DNA from: an uncultured Pseudomonadota bacterium
GTDB lineage: Bacteria > Myxococcota_A > UBA9160 > PR03
Length of the DNA stretch: 64,000 bases
NCBI GenBank assembly: GCA_900696485.1
Contig: CAADGG010000010.1
Location: 1-64,000, forward strand
Reading direction: 5' to 3'
Under the pieces are notes generated by a model. It saw only the letters and a list, made by a program, of their open reading frames with translations, ran no database searches and had not been told where the DNA came from. How positions within the stretch are numbered: the first letter of the stretch is position 1; every line of letters begins with the position of its first letter. Below are positions 25,110 through 34,823 of the stretch, piece after piece. Both the position numbers and the translations under genes were made by a program.

Positions 25110-28100
25110 GTGGGTCTACTGAAATCGCTGCGGCTCAGGCCCCTGGGCGGCTCTCCGAAGTTCCTCCGCCAGATCGAAGCGCCGATTCGTGCAGAGCTGT
25201 TCAGCGTCGAGCGCCTCGAACAGCACGCCGCGAGCCTGGCCGCAGCGCAGTCCACGGTGTCCGGCAAGGGCCGCCCGCTCGTGGCGCGGGTGCGGGACAA
25301 CGGCCGGGTGCTGCTCGACGCCTATCGAGCCGTCGTCGAGGCGATCGACGACGATCGCGCCATCGTGCCGGCGGCGGAGTGGCTCGTCGACAACTTCCAT
25401 GTCGTCGAGGAGCAGATCCGGACGATCCAGGCCGATCTCCCGCGCGGCTTCTACCGCCAGCTCCCGAAGCTCGAAGCCGGCCCGCTGGCAGGGTATCCGC
25501 GCGTCTTCGGCCTCGCGTGGGCCTTCGTCGCGCACAGTGACAGCCTCTTCGAGCCGGAGCCCTTGCGACGCTTCATCGACGCCTATCAGCGAGTGGATGC
25601 GCTCACCATCGGCGAGCTCTGGGCAGTGGCCATCACCCTGCGCATCGTCTTGGTGGAGAACGTACGGCGAGCCGCCGAGCGCATCGTGATCGACCGGGAA
25701 GCGTGCGCGGAGGCCGATCTCGTAGCGGATCGGTTGCTCGGCGCCGGCAACCGGGAGCCCGAGGTGGCGGCGACCGTCTTGCGGCGTTTCGAGCAAGCCC
25801 CGCTGTCGGCGGCGTTCGCCGTGCAGCTCGTGCAGCGATTGCGCGATCAGGACCCCGCCGTGACGCCGGCGCTTCAATGGCTGGACGAGCGGTTGGCGGT
25901 ACAGGGGACGACCGCCGACGAGATCGTTCGGAGCGAGCACCAGAGCCAGGGCGCGATGAACGTGACGGTCCGGAATGCGATCACGAGCATGCGCCTGCTG
26001 TCGGCCTTCGATTGGGTGGAGTTCTTCGAGAGCGTGAGCCTCGTCGATGCGACGCTCCGCGCCGGAAGCGACTTCGCCGAGATGGACTTCGCGACGCGCG
26101 ATCGCTATCGGAACGCGATCGAGGAGCTCGCGCGTTGGGCGAGAAAGCCGGAGCTCGCGATCGCACGCCTCACGCTCGAGGCGACTCGACGCGTCGCGGG
26201 CGGCGCCGGAGACGACGGCAAGCTTCCGCCGCGCGAGCGGGATCCCGGCTTCCACCTGATCGCGAATGGACGCCGGGCGTTCGAGAGGGAGCTCCGCTGT
26301 CGCGTCCCTCTCTCGCGCCGGTTGCGGCGCGTCGAGCCGCGCCGCGGGATCGTGGTCTATTGCGGGGTGATCGCGGCTCTCGGCGCTGTGATCCTCTCGC
26401 TTGCTCTGCTCGCCGCCGCCCAACACGGGGCGCCGAGCTCGACGCTCTGGCTGTTGGCGCTGCTCGCCGTGATCCCGGCCACGGATGCGGCCGTGGCGCT
26501 CGGCAACCACGGGATCACCCGCTGGTTCGGTCCCGACCCCCTGCCGGGCCTCGCGCTCCGCCAGGGCGTGCCGAGAGAACTCCGCACGATCGTGGTCGTC
26601 CCCACCCTGCTGACCACCCACGCCGCGCTCGACGAGCAGCTCGAGCGTCTCGAGGTCCACCATCTCGCGAGTCCAGACGGCGATCTTCGCTACGCGCTGT
26701 TGTCGGATTGGATCGATTCCGCGAGCGAGAGCGCGCCGGGTGACGAGGAGCTGCTCGCGGCGGCCGTGAGTGGGATGGAGGCCCTGAATCGCCGACACGG
26801 TCCGGCCCCGGACGGCGAACGCTTCCTGTTGCTCCATCGCCGGCGGGTCTGGAATGCCGGCGAAGAGATGTGGATGGGATGGGAGCGCAAGCGCGGAAAG
26901 CTGCACGAGCTCAACCGACTGCTCCGCGGCGCGGACGACACCAGCTTCGTGACGGTCGGGGGGCGCCCACCCTGCGTGCCCGATGGCGTCCGCTACGTGA
27001 TCACCCTCGACGCCGACACGCGCTTGCCGAGAGAGGCCGCCCAGCGCCTGGTCGGAAAGATCGCGCACCCCCTCAATCGCGCGCGCTTCGACGCGCGGAG
27101 CGGACGCGTGGTCGAGGGATATGCGGTGCTGCAGCCGCGCGTCACGCCGTCTCTGCCGATCGGACGCGAGGGCTCGATCTTCCAGCGCGTCTTCTCGGGA
27201 CCCGGCGGCATCGATCCCTACGCGGCAGCCGTCTCGGACGTCTATCAGGATCTCTTCGGCGAAGGCTCGTACAGCGGCAAGGGGATCTACGAGGTCGACA
27301 CCTTCGAGGCCGCCCTCGCCGGATGGATTCCGGAGAACACGTTGCTCAGCCACGATCTGCTCGAGGGCATCTTCGCGCGGGCGGGCCTCGTCTCCGACCT
27401 CGAGGTCGTCGAGGAGTTCCCGTCGCGATATGACGTCGCGGCCGTGCGGCAGCACCGCTGGGCGCGCGGTGACTGGCAGCTGCTCCCATGGATCTTCGGC
27501 CGGCGGCGGGCGATGAGCGGCGATCGTATTCGCACCACCATCCCGTGGCTCGGTCGGCTGAAGATGTTCGATAACCTACGCCGAACGCTGTCGGCGCCGG
27601 CGCTCTTCGGAACGTTGTGCGGGGCCTTCCTGCTGCCGTCCATACCCGCCGGGCTGATCGGACTCTGGGTGCTCGGGACGATCGCCCTTCCTTCGCTGCT
27701 TCCGCTGCCGGCCGGCATCGTGCCGCGGCGACGCGGGATCTCGAAGCGCAGCCATCTGCGATCGCTGGTCGCGGACAGCGTCCTCGCGCTGGCGCAGATC
27801 TTCTTTCGCGTCGCCTTCCTGGCCCATCAAGCGTGGCTGATGGGGGACGCGATCGTGCGGACCCTCGTTCGACTGTTCGTGACGCGCCGGAGGATGCTCG
27901 AGTGGGTCACCGCGGCGCAAGCGGCGCGGGGCGAGCGGCTCGATCTCGGCGGCTTCTACCGGCGAATGGCCGGAGGGGTCGCGCTCGCCGTATCGGTCGT
28001 GATCCTCATCGGATCGATCGCGCCGGACTCGCTCGCGCTCGCGGCGCCGTGGCTGGCGCTTTGGCTCGCGGCGCCGGCGCTCGCCCTGTGGAGCAGTCGC

Positions 28101-31100
28101 CCGCCACTGATCTCGGGCCCGAGGGTCGTCTCCGCCGCCGATGCAGCCGTGTTGCGCCAGGTCGCCCGTCGCACGTGGCGTTTCTTCGAGACCTTCGTGA
28201 CGCCAGAAGATCACGCACTCGCACCGGACAACTTCCAGGAAGATCCGAACCCGGTCCTGGCGACCCGGACGTCGCCGACGAACCTCGGGCTCTATCTGCT
28301 CTCCGTGATCGCCGCCCGGGACTTCGGCTGGATCGGAACCTGCGAAGCCGTGGATCGGATCGGCGCGACGCTCGAGACCATGGAGGGTCTCGAGCGCTTC
28401 CGCGGCCATTTCTACAACTGGTACGACACCCGAGATCTGCACCCGCTCGACCCGAAGTACATCTCCTCGGTGGACAGCGGAAACCTCGCCGGACACTTGA
28501 TCGCTCTCGCGAGTGCGTTGCGACAGAGGGTCGGCCAGCCGGGAGTCGATCCCGGCTGGCGAGCCGGCGTCGGCGACGCGCTGGTTCTCATGCGCGAGGC
28601 GCTGCACTCGGTTGCGGACGACCTCGGGACCGAGACGGTGAGCCGCAAGCAGCTCGAGGAGGCGCTCGACGCCCTCGCGCTTTCGCTCGAAGCGCCGGCA
28701 GGGACATCGGCGGCGACGCCGGCAGGCGTTCTGGCTCGGCTCGCGGCTCTGGCAAAGCATGCGGACACCGTGATCGACATCGCGAAGACACTGAGCGCCG
28801 AGCACGACGCGGCCGCCGACCTGCTGGCCTGCGCGCGCGCGATCCGCGCCACCATCCAGAGTCACGAGCGCGATCTCGATACCTTGATGCCGTGGGTCCG
28901 CTTCCTGTCAGGAGACGCCGCGCTGGCGGCGAAGCTGGAACCTCTGCGGGATGCATCCCCGTCGCTGGCCGATCTCCCAGACTGGTGCGAGCTCGCCCTC
29001 ACCGGCCTGGCGGGACAGGACGGACCGGACGGTCTGCCCGATGCCCTCGAGCACTCCGCGCGCGCCGCGCGCGCGCTCGAGCGCCGCCTGTCGCTGCTGG
29101 CCGAACATGCGACGTCGCTGTTTGCGGCGATGGATTTCCGCTTCCTCTACGACCCCGCCCGGCAGCTCCTCTCGCTGGGGTACCGCGTCGCCGACGACGC
29201 GCTCGATCCGAGCTGCTACGACCTGCTGGCCTCCGAGGCGCGGCTGGCGAGCTTCCTCGCCATCGCCAAGGGCGACGTGCCGGTGAAGCATTGGTTCCGG
29301 CTCGGACGAGCCCTCACACCGGTGGATCGAGGCTCGGCGCTGATCTCCTGGTCCGGGTCGATGTTCGAGTACTTGATGCCGTCCCTGGTGATGCGCGTAC
29401 CCGTCGGGAGTCTTCTCGATCGAACCAGCCGCCTCATCGTGCGGCGCCAGATCGAGTACGGCGCCGAGCTCGACGTGCCGTGGGGGATCTCGGAATCGGC
29501 CTACAACGCGCGCGATCTCGAGTTCACCTACCAGTACTCGAACTTCGGCGTGCCCGGGCTCGGGCTCCAGCGCGGGCTCAGCGAGGATGTGGTCATCGCG
29601 CCCTACGCGACCGGGCTGGCGGCGATGGTCGATCCCGCGGCCGCCGCGCGGAACTTCACCCGCCTTGCGGCGGTGGGCGGCACCGGCCGCTATGGCTGGT
29701 ACGAGGCCCTAGACTACACGGCGACGCGTCGTCCCGTGGGAGAGCCGGTGGCGATCGTTCGCGCCTACATGGCCCATCACCAGGGCATGACGCTCGTCGC
29801 GATCGCCAATGCCCTTCACGACGGCGCCATGCGCGCCCGGTTTCATGCCGACCCGCTGATCCAGGCGAGCGAACTCTTGCTGCAGGAGCGCACGCCGCGC
29901 GACATCGCCGTATCCCGGCCGCGGGCGGAGGAGGTGAGGGCGGCTCCCCAGGTGCGCGAGCTCGGGCTGCCGCTGCGGCGGCACTTCAAGACGCCGCACG
30001 GCGCGACACCGCGCACGCACCTGCTCTCGAACGGCGACTACGCGGTCATGGTCACGACGGCGGGCTCGGGTTTCAGCCGCTGGCGGGATCTCGCGGTCAC
30101 TCGCTGGCGCGAGGACGTCACCTGCGACGCCTGGGGTAGCTACGTGTTCCTGCGCGACGTCCACAGCGGGCGCGTGTGGTCGGCGGGGCATCAGCCGAGC
30201 GGGGTCGAGGCGGATGAGTACGAGGTTTCCTTCTGCGAGGATCGCGTCGAGTTCGTCCGCCGCGACGGGACGATCCTGACGACTCTCGAAGTCGCCGTCT
30301 CTCCGGAGGACGACGCCGAAGTGCGACGGGTCTCGATCGCGAATCTTGGCGCCCGCACGCGAGAGATCGAGCTGACCTCGTATTCCGAGGTCGTCCTGGC
30401 TCCTGCCGCCAGCGACACCTCCCATCCGGCATTCTCCAAGCTCTTCGTGCAGACCGAGTTCGTCGCCGGTGTCGGCGCCCTGCTCGCGACGCGAAGACCG
30501 CGCTCACCGGATGAGGTGCGGGTCTGGGCGGCGCACCTCGCCGTCGTCGAGGGTGAGGCCGTCGGCGGCGTGCAGTTCGAGACCGACCGCGCCCGCTTCC
30601 TCGGACGCGGCCGCACGATCCGCACGCCGATGTCCGTCCTCGACGCCCGGCCCCTCTCCGACACCGTCGGTACGGTGCTCGACCCGATCTTCAGCCTGCG
30701 CCGGCGCGTGCGTGTTCCGCCGGGAGGAACCGCCCGGATCGCCTTCTGGACGATGGTCGCACCCTCTCGGAGCGATGCGCTCGATCTGGCCGACAAACAC
30801 CGGGACGCGACGGCGTTCGAGCGTGCGGCCACGCTGTCGTGGACCCAGGCGCAGGTTCAGCTCCACCATCTCGGCATCGAACCCGACGAGGCCCTGCTGT
30901 TCCAACGGCTCGCCAACCACGTGCTCTACTCGGATCCGAAGCTGCGGCCTTCCTCCGAGGTCCAGAAGCGCGGGGAGGGCGGGCCCTCCGCGTTGTGGCC
31001 CCATGGCATCTCGGGCGACCTGCCGATCGTCCTGGTCCGCATCGACGAGGCGGCGGACGTGGAGATCGTCCGGCAGCTCATGCGCGCCCATGAGTACTGG

Positions 31101-33851
31101 CGGATGAAACGGCTGGCCGTCGATCTGGTGATCCTGAACGAACGGCCACCCTCCTACAGCTCCGATCTCCAGTCCGCCCTCGAGTCGGTGCTGCGAGTGC
31201 ACCCGCAACACGATGGAGAGCCCGCGCGTGGTAGCGTCTTCGTCTTGCGAGCCGAACGGGTCCCGATCGAGGTCCGGAACCTGCTCCAGACCGTGGCACG
31301 AGCGGTTCTCCTCAGTCGCCGCGGGAGCCTGGCGGAACAGGTCCGACGTCTCGACGCCGCGCCGCCCACGCCCGCACGCCGAGCGCCGAGCGCGCCGCCT
31401 GACCGACCGTGGGCGTCGGCAGTCCCGAGACCCGAGCTCGAGTTCTTCAACGGTCTCGGCGGCTTCGCCGCCGAGGGACGCGAATATGTGACGTTCCTCG
31501 GCGAGGGACAGTGGACACCGGCGCCGTGGCTCAATGTGGTCGCCAATCCGTGCTTCGGCTTCCAGGTCTCGGCCGAAGGCGCTGGCTTCACCTGGTCGCA
31601 GAACAGTCGCGAGAACCAGCTGACGCCATGGTCGAACGACCCCATCGGCGACGCGCCGGGCGAGGTGCTCTTCGTCCGCGACGAGGATGACGGTGCGACG
31701 TTCGGCCCGACGGCCCTGCCGATCCGCGAGGAAAGCGAGCCCTATGTCGCCCGCTACGGGCAGGGCTATACGCGCTTCGAGCATCGCTCTCACGGACTCT
31801 CGCTCGAGCTCCTGCAGTACGTGCCGCTCGAAGATCCGATCAAGATCTCGCGCCTCTCGATCGTGAATCATTCGGGCCGCAGGCGCCGCCTCTCGGTCAC
31901 CGCCTATGTGGAGTGGGTGCTCGCCGCGACCCGCGGCGCCTCGGCTCCCTTCGTGGTGACGGAGATGGACGCCGAGACCGGCGCCCTGTTCGCGCGCAAT
32001 CCTTGGCGAACCGAGTTCGCGCAGCGCGTGGCCTTCGTCGACCTCGCGGGTCGCCAGACCTCCTGGACGGGCGACCGGAGCGAGTTCGTCGGCCGCAACG
32101 GCACGCTCGACCATCCCGCGGCCTTCATGGACGGAGCCCCGCTGTCGAACCGGGTCGGAGCTGGACTCGACCCGTGCGGAGCGCTCCAGACGCGGCTCGA
32201 ACTCGGGCCGAGCGAGCGCGTCGAGGTCGTCTTCTTCCTCGGAGAAACCGCGTCGAAAGAGGACGCGCGTGCGCTGATCGCACGCTACCGCAACGCCGAT
32301 CTGGAGCGTGTCCTCGGCACGGTGACACGGCACTGGGACGAGCTCCTCGGCACGGTCCAGGTGAAGACACCGGACCGGTCGATGGACATCCTGCTCAATC
32401 GCTGGCTGCTCTATCAGACCCTCGTCTGCCGGGTGTGGGCCCGCTCGGGGTTCTATCAGGCGAGCGGCGCCTATGGCTTCCGGGACCAGCTCCAAGACGG
32501 GATGGCGCTCGTCGTCGGGCGGCGGCAGGAAGTGCGCGAGCACCTGCTGCGGGCCGCTGCGCGCCAGTTCCGCGAGGGCGACGTGCAGCATTGGTGGCTG
32601 CCCTCCTCGGGCCTGGGCGTCCGGACGCGCATCTCCGACGACCGCGTCTGGCTTCCCTACACCGTCGCGCACTACCTGGACGTGACGGAGGATCGTGCGG
32701 TCCTCGACGAGGGGATCCCGTTCCTCGAAGGGCCCGCGCTCCACGAGAACGAAGCCGAAGCGTTCTTCCAGCCGATGATCGCCGAGGAGGAGGGCAGCCT
32801 CTTCGAGCACTGCGCCCGCGCACTCGACACGAGTCTCGGCGTCGGCGCTCGCGGTCTGCCGCGGATCGGCACTGGCGATTGGAACGATGGCATGAACCGA
32901 GTCGGCGAAGGCGGCCAGGGCGAGAGCGTCTGGCTCGGCTGGTTCCTGCACGCGACCCTCATGGCTTTCGCACCGCTCGCGGAGCGGCGCGGCGAGGTCG
33001 ATCGGGCCGCGCGCTGGCGAACCCATGCGGCCAACCTGGTGCAGGCGCTCGAGCGCGAAGCGTGGGACGGAGACTGGTATCGACGCGCCTGGTTCGACGA
33101 CGGAACCCCGCTCGGTTCGGCCGACAGCGAGGAGTGCCGGATCGATTCGATCGCCCAGTCGTGGGCGGTCCTCTCCGGAGCGGCGGACCCGGCGCGCAGT
33201 GCGAGCGCGATGGCCGCCGTCGAGGAACATCTCGTCCGACGAGGCGACGGCTTGATCGTCCTCTTCACCCCGCCGTTCGACCGCTCCCCGGTCGACCCGG
33301 GCTACATCAAGGGCTACCCGCCCGGCATCCGCGAGAACGGAGGCCAGTACACCCACGCGGCGCTGTGGTCCGTGCTCGCCTTCGCCATGCTCGGCGACGG
33401 AGACAAGGTCGGTGAGCTGTTCTCGATCCTGAACCCCATCAACTGTGCGAGCACACGCGCCGCCACGCATCGCTACAAGGTGGAGCCCTTCGTCGCGTGC
33501 GCCGACGTCTACTCAGAGCCTCCGCACGTGGGTCGCGGCGGCTGGACCTGGTACACCGGCTCGGCCGGCTGGATGCACCGCGTGGGTCTCGAACGAATCC
33601 TCGGCTTCCGCTTGCGCGGCACCGAGCTCCTGCTCGACCCCTGCATCCCGCGCGCGTGGCCCGGCTTCGAAATCCAGTTTCGCTATCACTCCGCGTCCTA
33701 CGACATCGACGTCGAGAACCCGCGCGGCGTGAGCCGGGGTGTGATCCATCTCGAACTCGACGGCAAGACACTGCCGGCGGGAACGGGATCGATCCTGCTC
33801 GCGGACGACGGCGCCGCCCATCGCGTGCGTGTGGTGCTCGGGCCCGGCTGA
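25110..33851 (+). CDS. ndvB: Cyclic beta-1,2-glucan synthase
   Basis: 2,913 residues, the size and architecture of NdvB/ChvB. Helical N-terminal region (HVVEEQIRTIQADLPRG); membrane helices near 410-450; GT84-type glycosyltransferase core (DADTRLPREAAQRL near 630, FGEGSYSGKGIYEVD, VRQHRWARGDWQLLPW); further membrane helices near 830-1000; glycoamylase-like central domain; carbohydrate-binding parts; and a C-terminal GH94 phosphorylase domain with the catalytic Asp in TGDWNDGMN near 2590 and YPPGIRENGGQYTHA. It starts, extends, cyclises and trims osmoregulated periplasmic glucans. GTG start. No dedicated glucan exporter gene adjoins. Confidence 0.95.
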   Translation: MGLLKSLRLRPLGGSPKFLRQIEAPIRAELFSVERLEQHAASLAAAQSTVSGKGRPLVARVRDNGRVLLDAYRAVVEAIDDDRAIVPAAEWLVDNFHVVEEQIRTIQADLPRGFYRQLPKLEAGPLAGYPRVFGLAWAFVAHSDSLFEPEPLRRFIDAYQRVDALTIGELWAVAITLRIVLVENVRRAAERIVIDREACAEADLVADRLLGAGNREPEVAATVLRRFEQAPLSAAFAVQLVQRLRDQDPAVTPALQWLDERLAVQGTTADEIVRSEHQSQGAMNVTVRNAITSMRLLSAFDWVEFFESVSLVDATLRAGSDFAEMDFATRDRYRNAIEELARWARKPELAIARLTLEATRRVAGGAGDDGKLPPRERDPGFHLIANGRRAFERELRCRVPLSRRLRRVEPRRGIVVYCGVIAALGAVILSLALLAAAQHGAPSSTLWLLALLAVIPATDAAVALGNHGITRWFGPDPLPGLALRQGVPRELRTIVVVPTLLTTHAALDEQLERLEVHHLASPDGDLRYALLSDWIDSASESAPGDEELLAAAVSGMEALNRRHGPAPDGERFLLLHRRRVWNAGEEMWMGWERKRGKLHELNRLLRGADDTSFVTVGGRPPCVPDGVRYVITLDADTRLPREAAQRLVGKIAHPLNRARFDARSGRVVEGYAVLQPRVTPSLPIGREGSIFQRVFSGPGGIDPYAAAVSDVYQDLFGEGSYSGKGIYEVDTFEAALAGWIPENTLLSHDLLEGIFARAGLVSDLEVVEEFPSRYDVAAVRQHRWARGDWQLLPWIFGRRRAMSGDRIRTTIPWLGRLKMFDNLRRTLSAPALFGTLCGAFLLPSIPAGLIGLWVLGTIALPSLLPLPAGIVPRRRGISKRSHLRSLVADSVLALAQIFFRVAFLAHQAWLMGDAIVRTLVRLFVTRRRMLEWVTAAQAARGERLDLGGFYRRMAGGVALAVSVVILIGSIAPDSLALAAPWLALWLAAPALALWSSRPPLISGPRVVSAADAAVLRQVARRTWRFFETFVTPEDHALAPDNFQEDPNPVLATRTSPTNLGLYLLSVIAARDFGWIGTCEAVDRIGATLETMEGLERFRGHFYNWYDTRDLHPLDPKYISSVDSGNLAGHLIALASALRQRVGQPGVDPGWRAGVGDALVLMREALHSVADDLGTETVSRKQLEEALDALALSLEAPAGTSAATPAGVLARLAALAKHADTVIDIAKTLSAEHDAAADLLACARAIRATIQSHERDLDTLMPWVRFLSGDAALAAKLEPLRDASPSLADLPDWCELALTGLAGQDGPDGLPDALEHSARAARALERRLSLLAEHATSLFAAMDFRFLYDPARQLLSLGYRVADDALDPSCYDLLASEARLASFLAIAKGDVPVKHWFRLGRALTPVDRGSALISWSGSMFEYLMPSLVMRVPVGSLLDRTSRLIVRRQIEYGAELDVPWGISESAYNARDLEFTYQYSNFGVPGLGLQRGLSEDVVIAPYATGLAAMVDPAAAARNFTRLAAVGGTGRYGWYEALDYTATRRPVGEPVAIVRAYMAHHQGMTLVAIANALHDGAMRARFHADPLIQASELLLQERTPRDIAVSRPRAEEVRAAPQVRELGLPLRRHFKTPHGATPRTHLLSNGDYAVMVTTAGSGFSRWRDLAVTRWREDVTCDAWGSYVFLRDVHSGRVWSAGHQPSGVEADEYEVSFCEDRVEFVRRDGTILTTLEVAVSPEDDAEVRRVSIANLGARTREIELTSYSEVVLAPAASDTSHPAFSKLFVQTEFVAGVGALLATRRPRSPDEVRVWAAHLAVVEGEAVGGVQFETDRARFLGRGRTIRTPMSVLDARPLSDTVGTVLDPIFSLRRRVRVPPGGTARIAFWTMVAPSRSDALDLADKHRDATAFERAATLSWTQAQVQLHHLGIEPDEALLFQRLANHVLYSDPKLRPSSEVQKRGEGGPSALWPHGISGDLPIVLVRIDEAADVEIVRQLMRAHEYWRMKRLAVDLVILNERPPSYSSDLQSALESVLRVHPQHDGEPARGSVFVLRAERVPIEVRNLLQTVARAVLLSRRGSLAEQVRRLDAAPPTPARRAPSAPPDRPWASAVPRPELEFFNGLGGFAAEGREYVTFLGEGQWTPAPWLNVVANPCFGFQVSAEGAGFTWSQNSRENQLTPWSNDPIGDAPGEVLFVRDEDDGATFGPTALPIREESEPYVARYGQGYTRFEHRSHGLSLELLQYVPLEDPIKISRLSIVNHSGRRRRLSVTAYVEWVLAATRGASAPFVVTEMDAETGALFARNPWRTEFAQRVAFVDLAGRQTSWTGDRSEFVGRNGTLDHPAAFMDGAPLSNRVGAGLDPCGALQTRLELGPSERVEVVFFLGETASKEDARALIARYRNADLERVLGTVTRHWDELLGTVQVKTPDRSMDILLNRWLLYQTLVCRVWARSGFYQASGAYGFRDQLQDGMALVVGRRQEVREHLLRAAARQFREGDVQHWWLPSSGLGVRTRISDDRVWLPYTVAHYLDVTEDRAVLDEGIPFLEGPALHENEAEAFFQPMIAEEEGSLFEHCARALDTSLGVGARGLPRIGTGDWNDGMNRVGEGGQGESVWLGWFLHATLMAFAPLAERRGEVDRAARWRTHAANLVQALEREAWDGDWYRRAWFDDGTPLGSADSEECRIDSIAQSWAVLSGAADPARSASAMAAVEEHLVRRGDGLIVLFTPPFDRSPVDPGYIKGYPPGIRENGGQYTHAALWSVLAFAMLGDGDKVGELFSILNPINCASTRAATHRYKVEPFVACADVYSEPPHVGRGGWTWYTGSAGWMHRVGLERILGFRLRGTELLLDPCIPRAWPGFEIQFRYHSASYDIDVENPRGVSRGVIHLELDGKTLPAGTGSILLADDGAAHRVRVVLGPG

Positions 33852-33971
33852 CCCGGGAGTGCCTTCTGTTCGCGCAGTCTTGCCCTTGGTGGCGGAGCGA
33901 CGCCTCTCGGATCCCGCGCCGCCGCAACCCCTACAGCATCCGGTCCTGCCGGGTCGCGGTCGCGAGGCGCT

Positions 33972-34499
33972 CTAGAAAGGCTTGGTGATCGCCAGGAAGA
34001 ACATCGTCGGGACGAGGATCATGACGATCGGCTCGGTGATGCGAAGGAAGCGCCAATGCCAGTCCATCGCCTGCTCGAGTCGCTCGGCGGTGTCGCTGGC
34101 GCGGACCCGGGCCTTGTTCCCGCCGAGATGGGACAGATAGATGTCGAAGGCTTCCATCGGGAGGATGATCAGCACGCCGATCCACGCCTTCGCGGTGAGG
34201 AAGCTCCAGCGGGCCAGGTCCACTTGGAGGACCCAGAGCATCAGGCCGGCCGTGAGCACCAGCAGCACGAAGGCGTAGTGCTCGAGCGAGGCGCCGCGGT
34301 CGAAGCGGTCCATGAAATCGTCGCGGCGCGCTCTCCGTGAAGCGTCTTCCGGATGTCTGCGGGCGGATCGCAGGATCGGCTTCAGGTACCAGGCCCAGGC
34401 GACCGAGGTGCTGAAGCTCCAGATCGCGGCCGCCAGCACGTGGACGAACTTGATGTGGAGATAGAAGGGCGCGATCGCTGCCCGCAGCTCCTCGCTCAT
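33972..34499 (-). CDS. Integral membrane protein, possibly CopD/DUF2269-like
   Basis: 175 residues with four predicted membrane helices: KFVHVLAAAIWSFSTSVAWA, ALEHYAFVLLVLTAGLMLWVL-like helix, LTAKAWIGVLIILPMEAFD, and EPIVMILVPTMFFLAI at the C-terminus. Conserved-looking His in HIKFVHV and in LEHYAF suggest heme or metal contact as in CopD-like proteins, but identity is unproven. Converges on the glucan synthase gene and is divergent from the phospholipase D gene. Confidence 0.6.
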   Translation of the reverse strand: MSEELRAAIAPFYLHIKFVHVLAAAIWSFSTSVAWAWYLKPILRSARRHPEDASRRARRDDFMDRFDRGASLEHYAFVLLVLTAGLMLWVLQVDLARWSFLTAKAWIGVLIILPMEAFDIYLSHLGGNKARVRASDTAERLEQAMDWHWRFLRITEPIVMILVPTMFFLAITKPF

Positions 34500-34823
34500 C
34501 GCGCGATCGGCCCGATGCGCGGACTCGAGAAGGCGCGATGGATGCGCCGCGTGACCTCGGGAGCCTGCATGGTTTCAGCACCCCTCTCCGGTCCCGGCAT
34601 GCCGAACACGAGTCTGCCGGACATTGGTCTGCCGGACACTGGTTTGCCGGACACGGGTCTGCCGAACAGCCATGAATCCGGGCTTGCTGGTCGGCGGATC
34701 CGGTGTCTCGTATACCAAAGCGCCACGACGACAGCCAAGCTGCAGCAGCACCGTCGTCGCGGGAGGGTGGGCGTGGACACGAGGTGGTATCCTCGTCCTT
34801 CTCGTCGCGTCGGAGAGCTCTGC
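34500..34823. other. Divergent intergenic region with a minisatellite
   Basis: 324 bases between the membrane-protein gene and the phospholipase D gene, with a five-unit 15-bp repeat near its middle. The frame of the phospholipase gene is open across the whole region, so a longer N-terminus is formally possible. Confidence 0.4.
34599..34673. repeat. Five imperfect 15-bp tandem repeats
   Basis: Units of CTGCCGGACACTGGT with small variations (one to five changes per unit). Read on the plus strand, in frame with the downstream phospholipase gene, they give a pentapeptide series LPDIG-LPDTG-LPDTG. Confidence 0.9.

Noticed and set aside
34599..34673. LPDTG pentapeptides as sortase signals
   Set aside because: They come from a 15-bp repeat near a start, not a C-terminus, with no following helix or positive tail.
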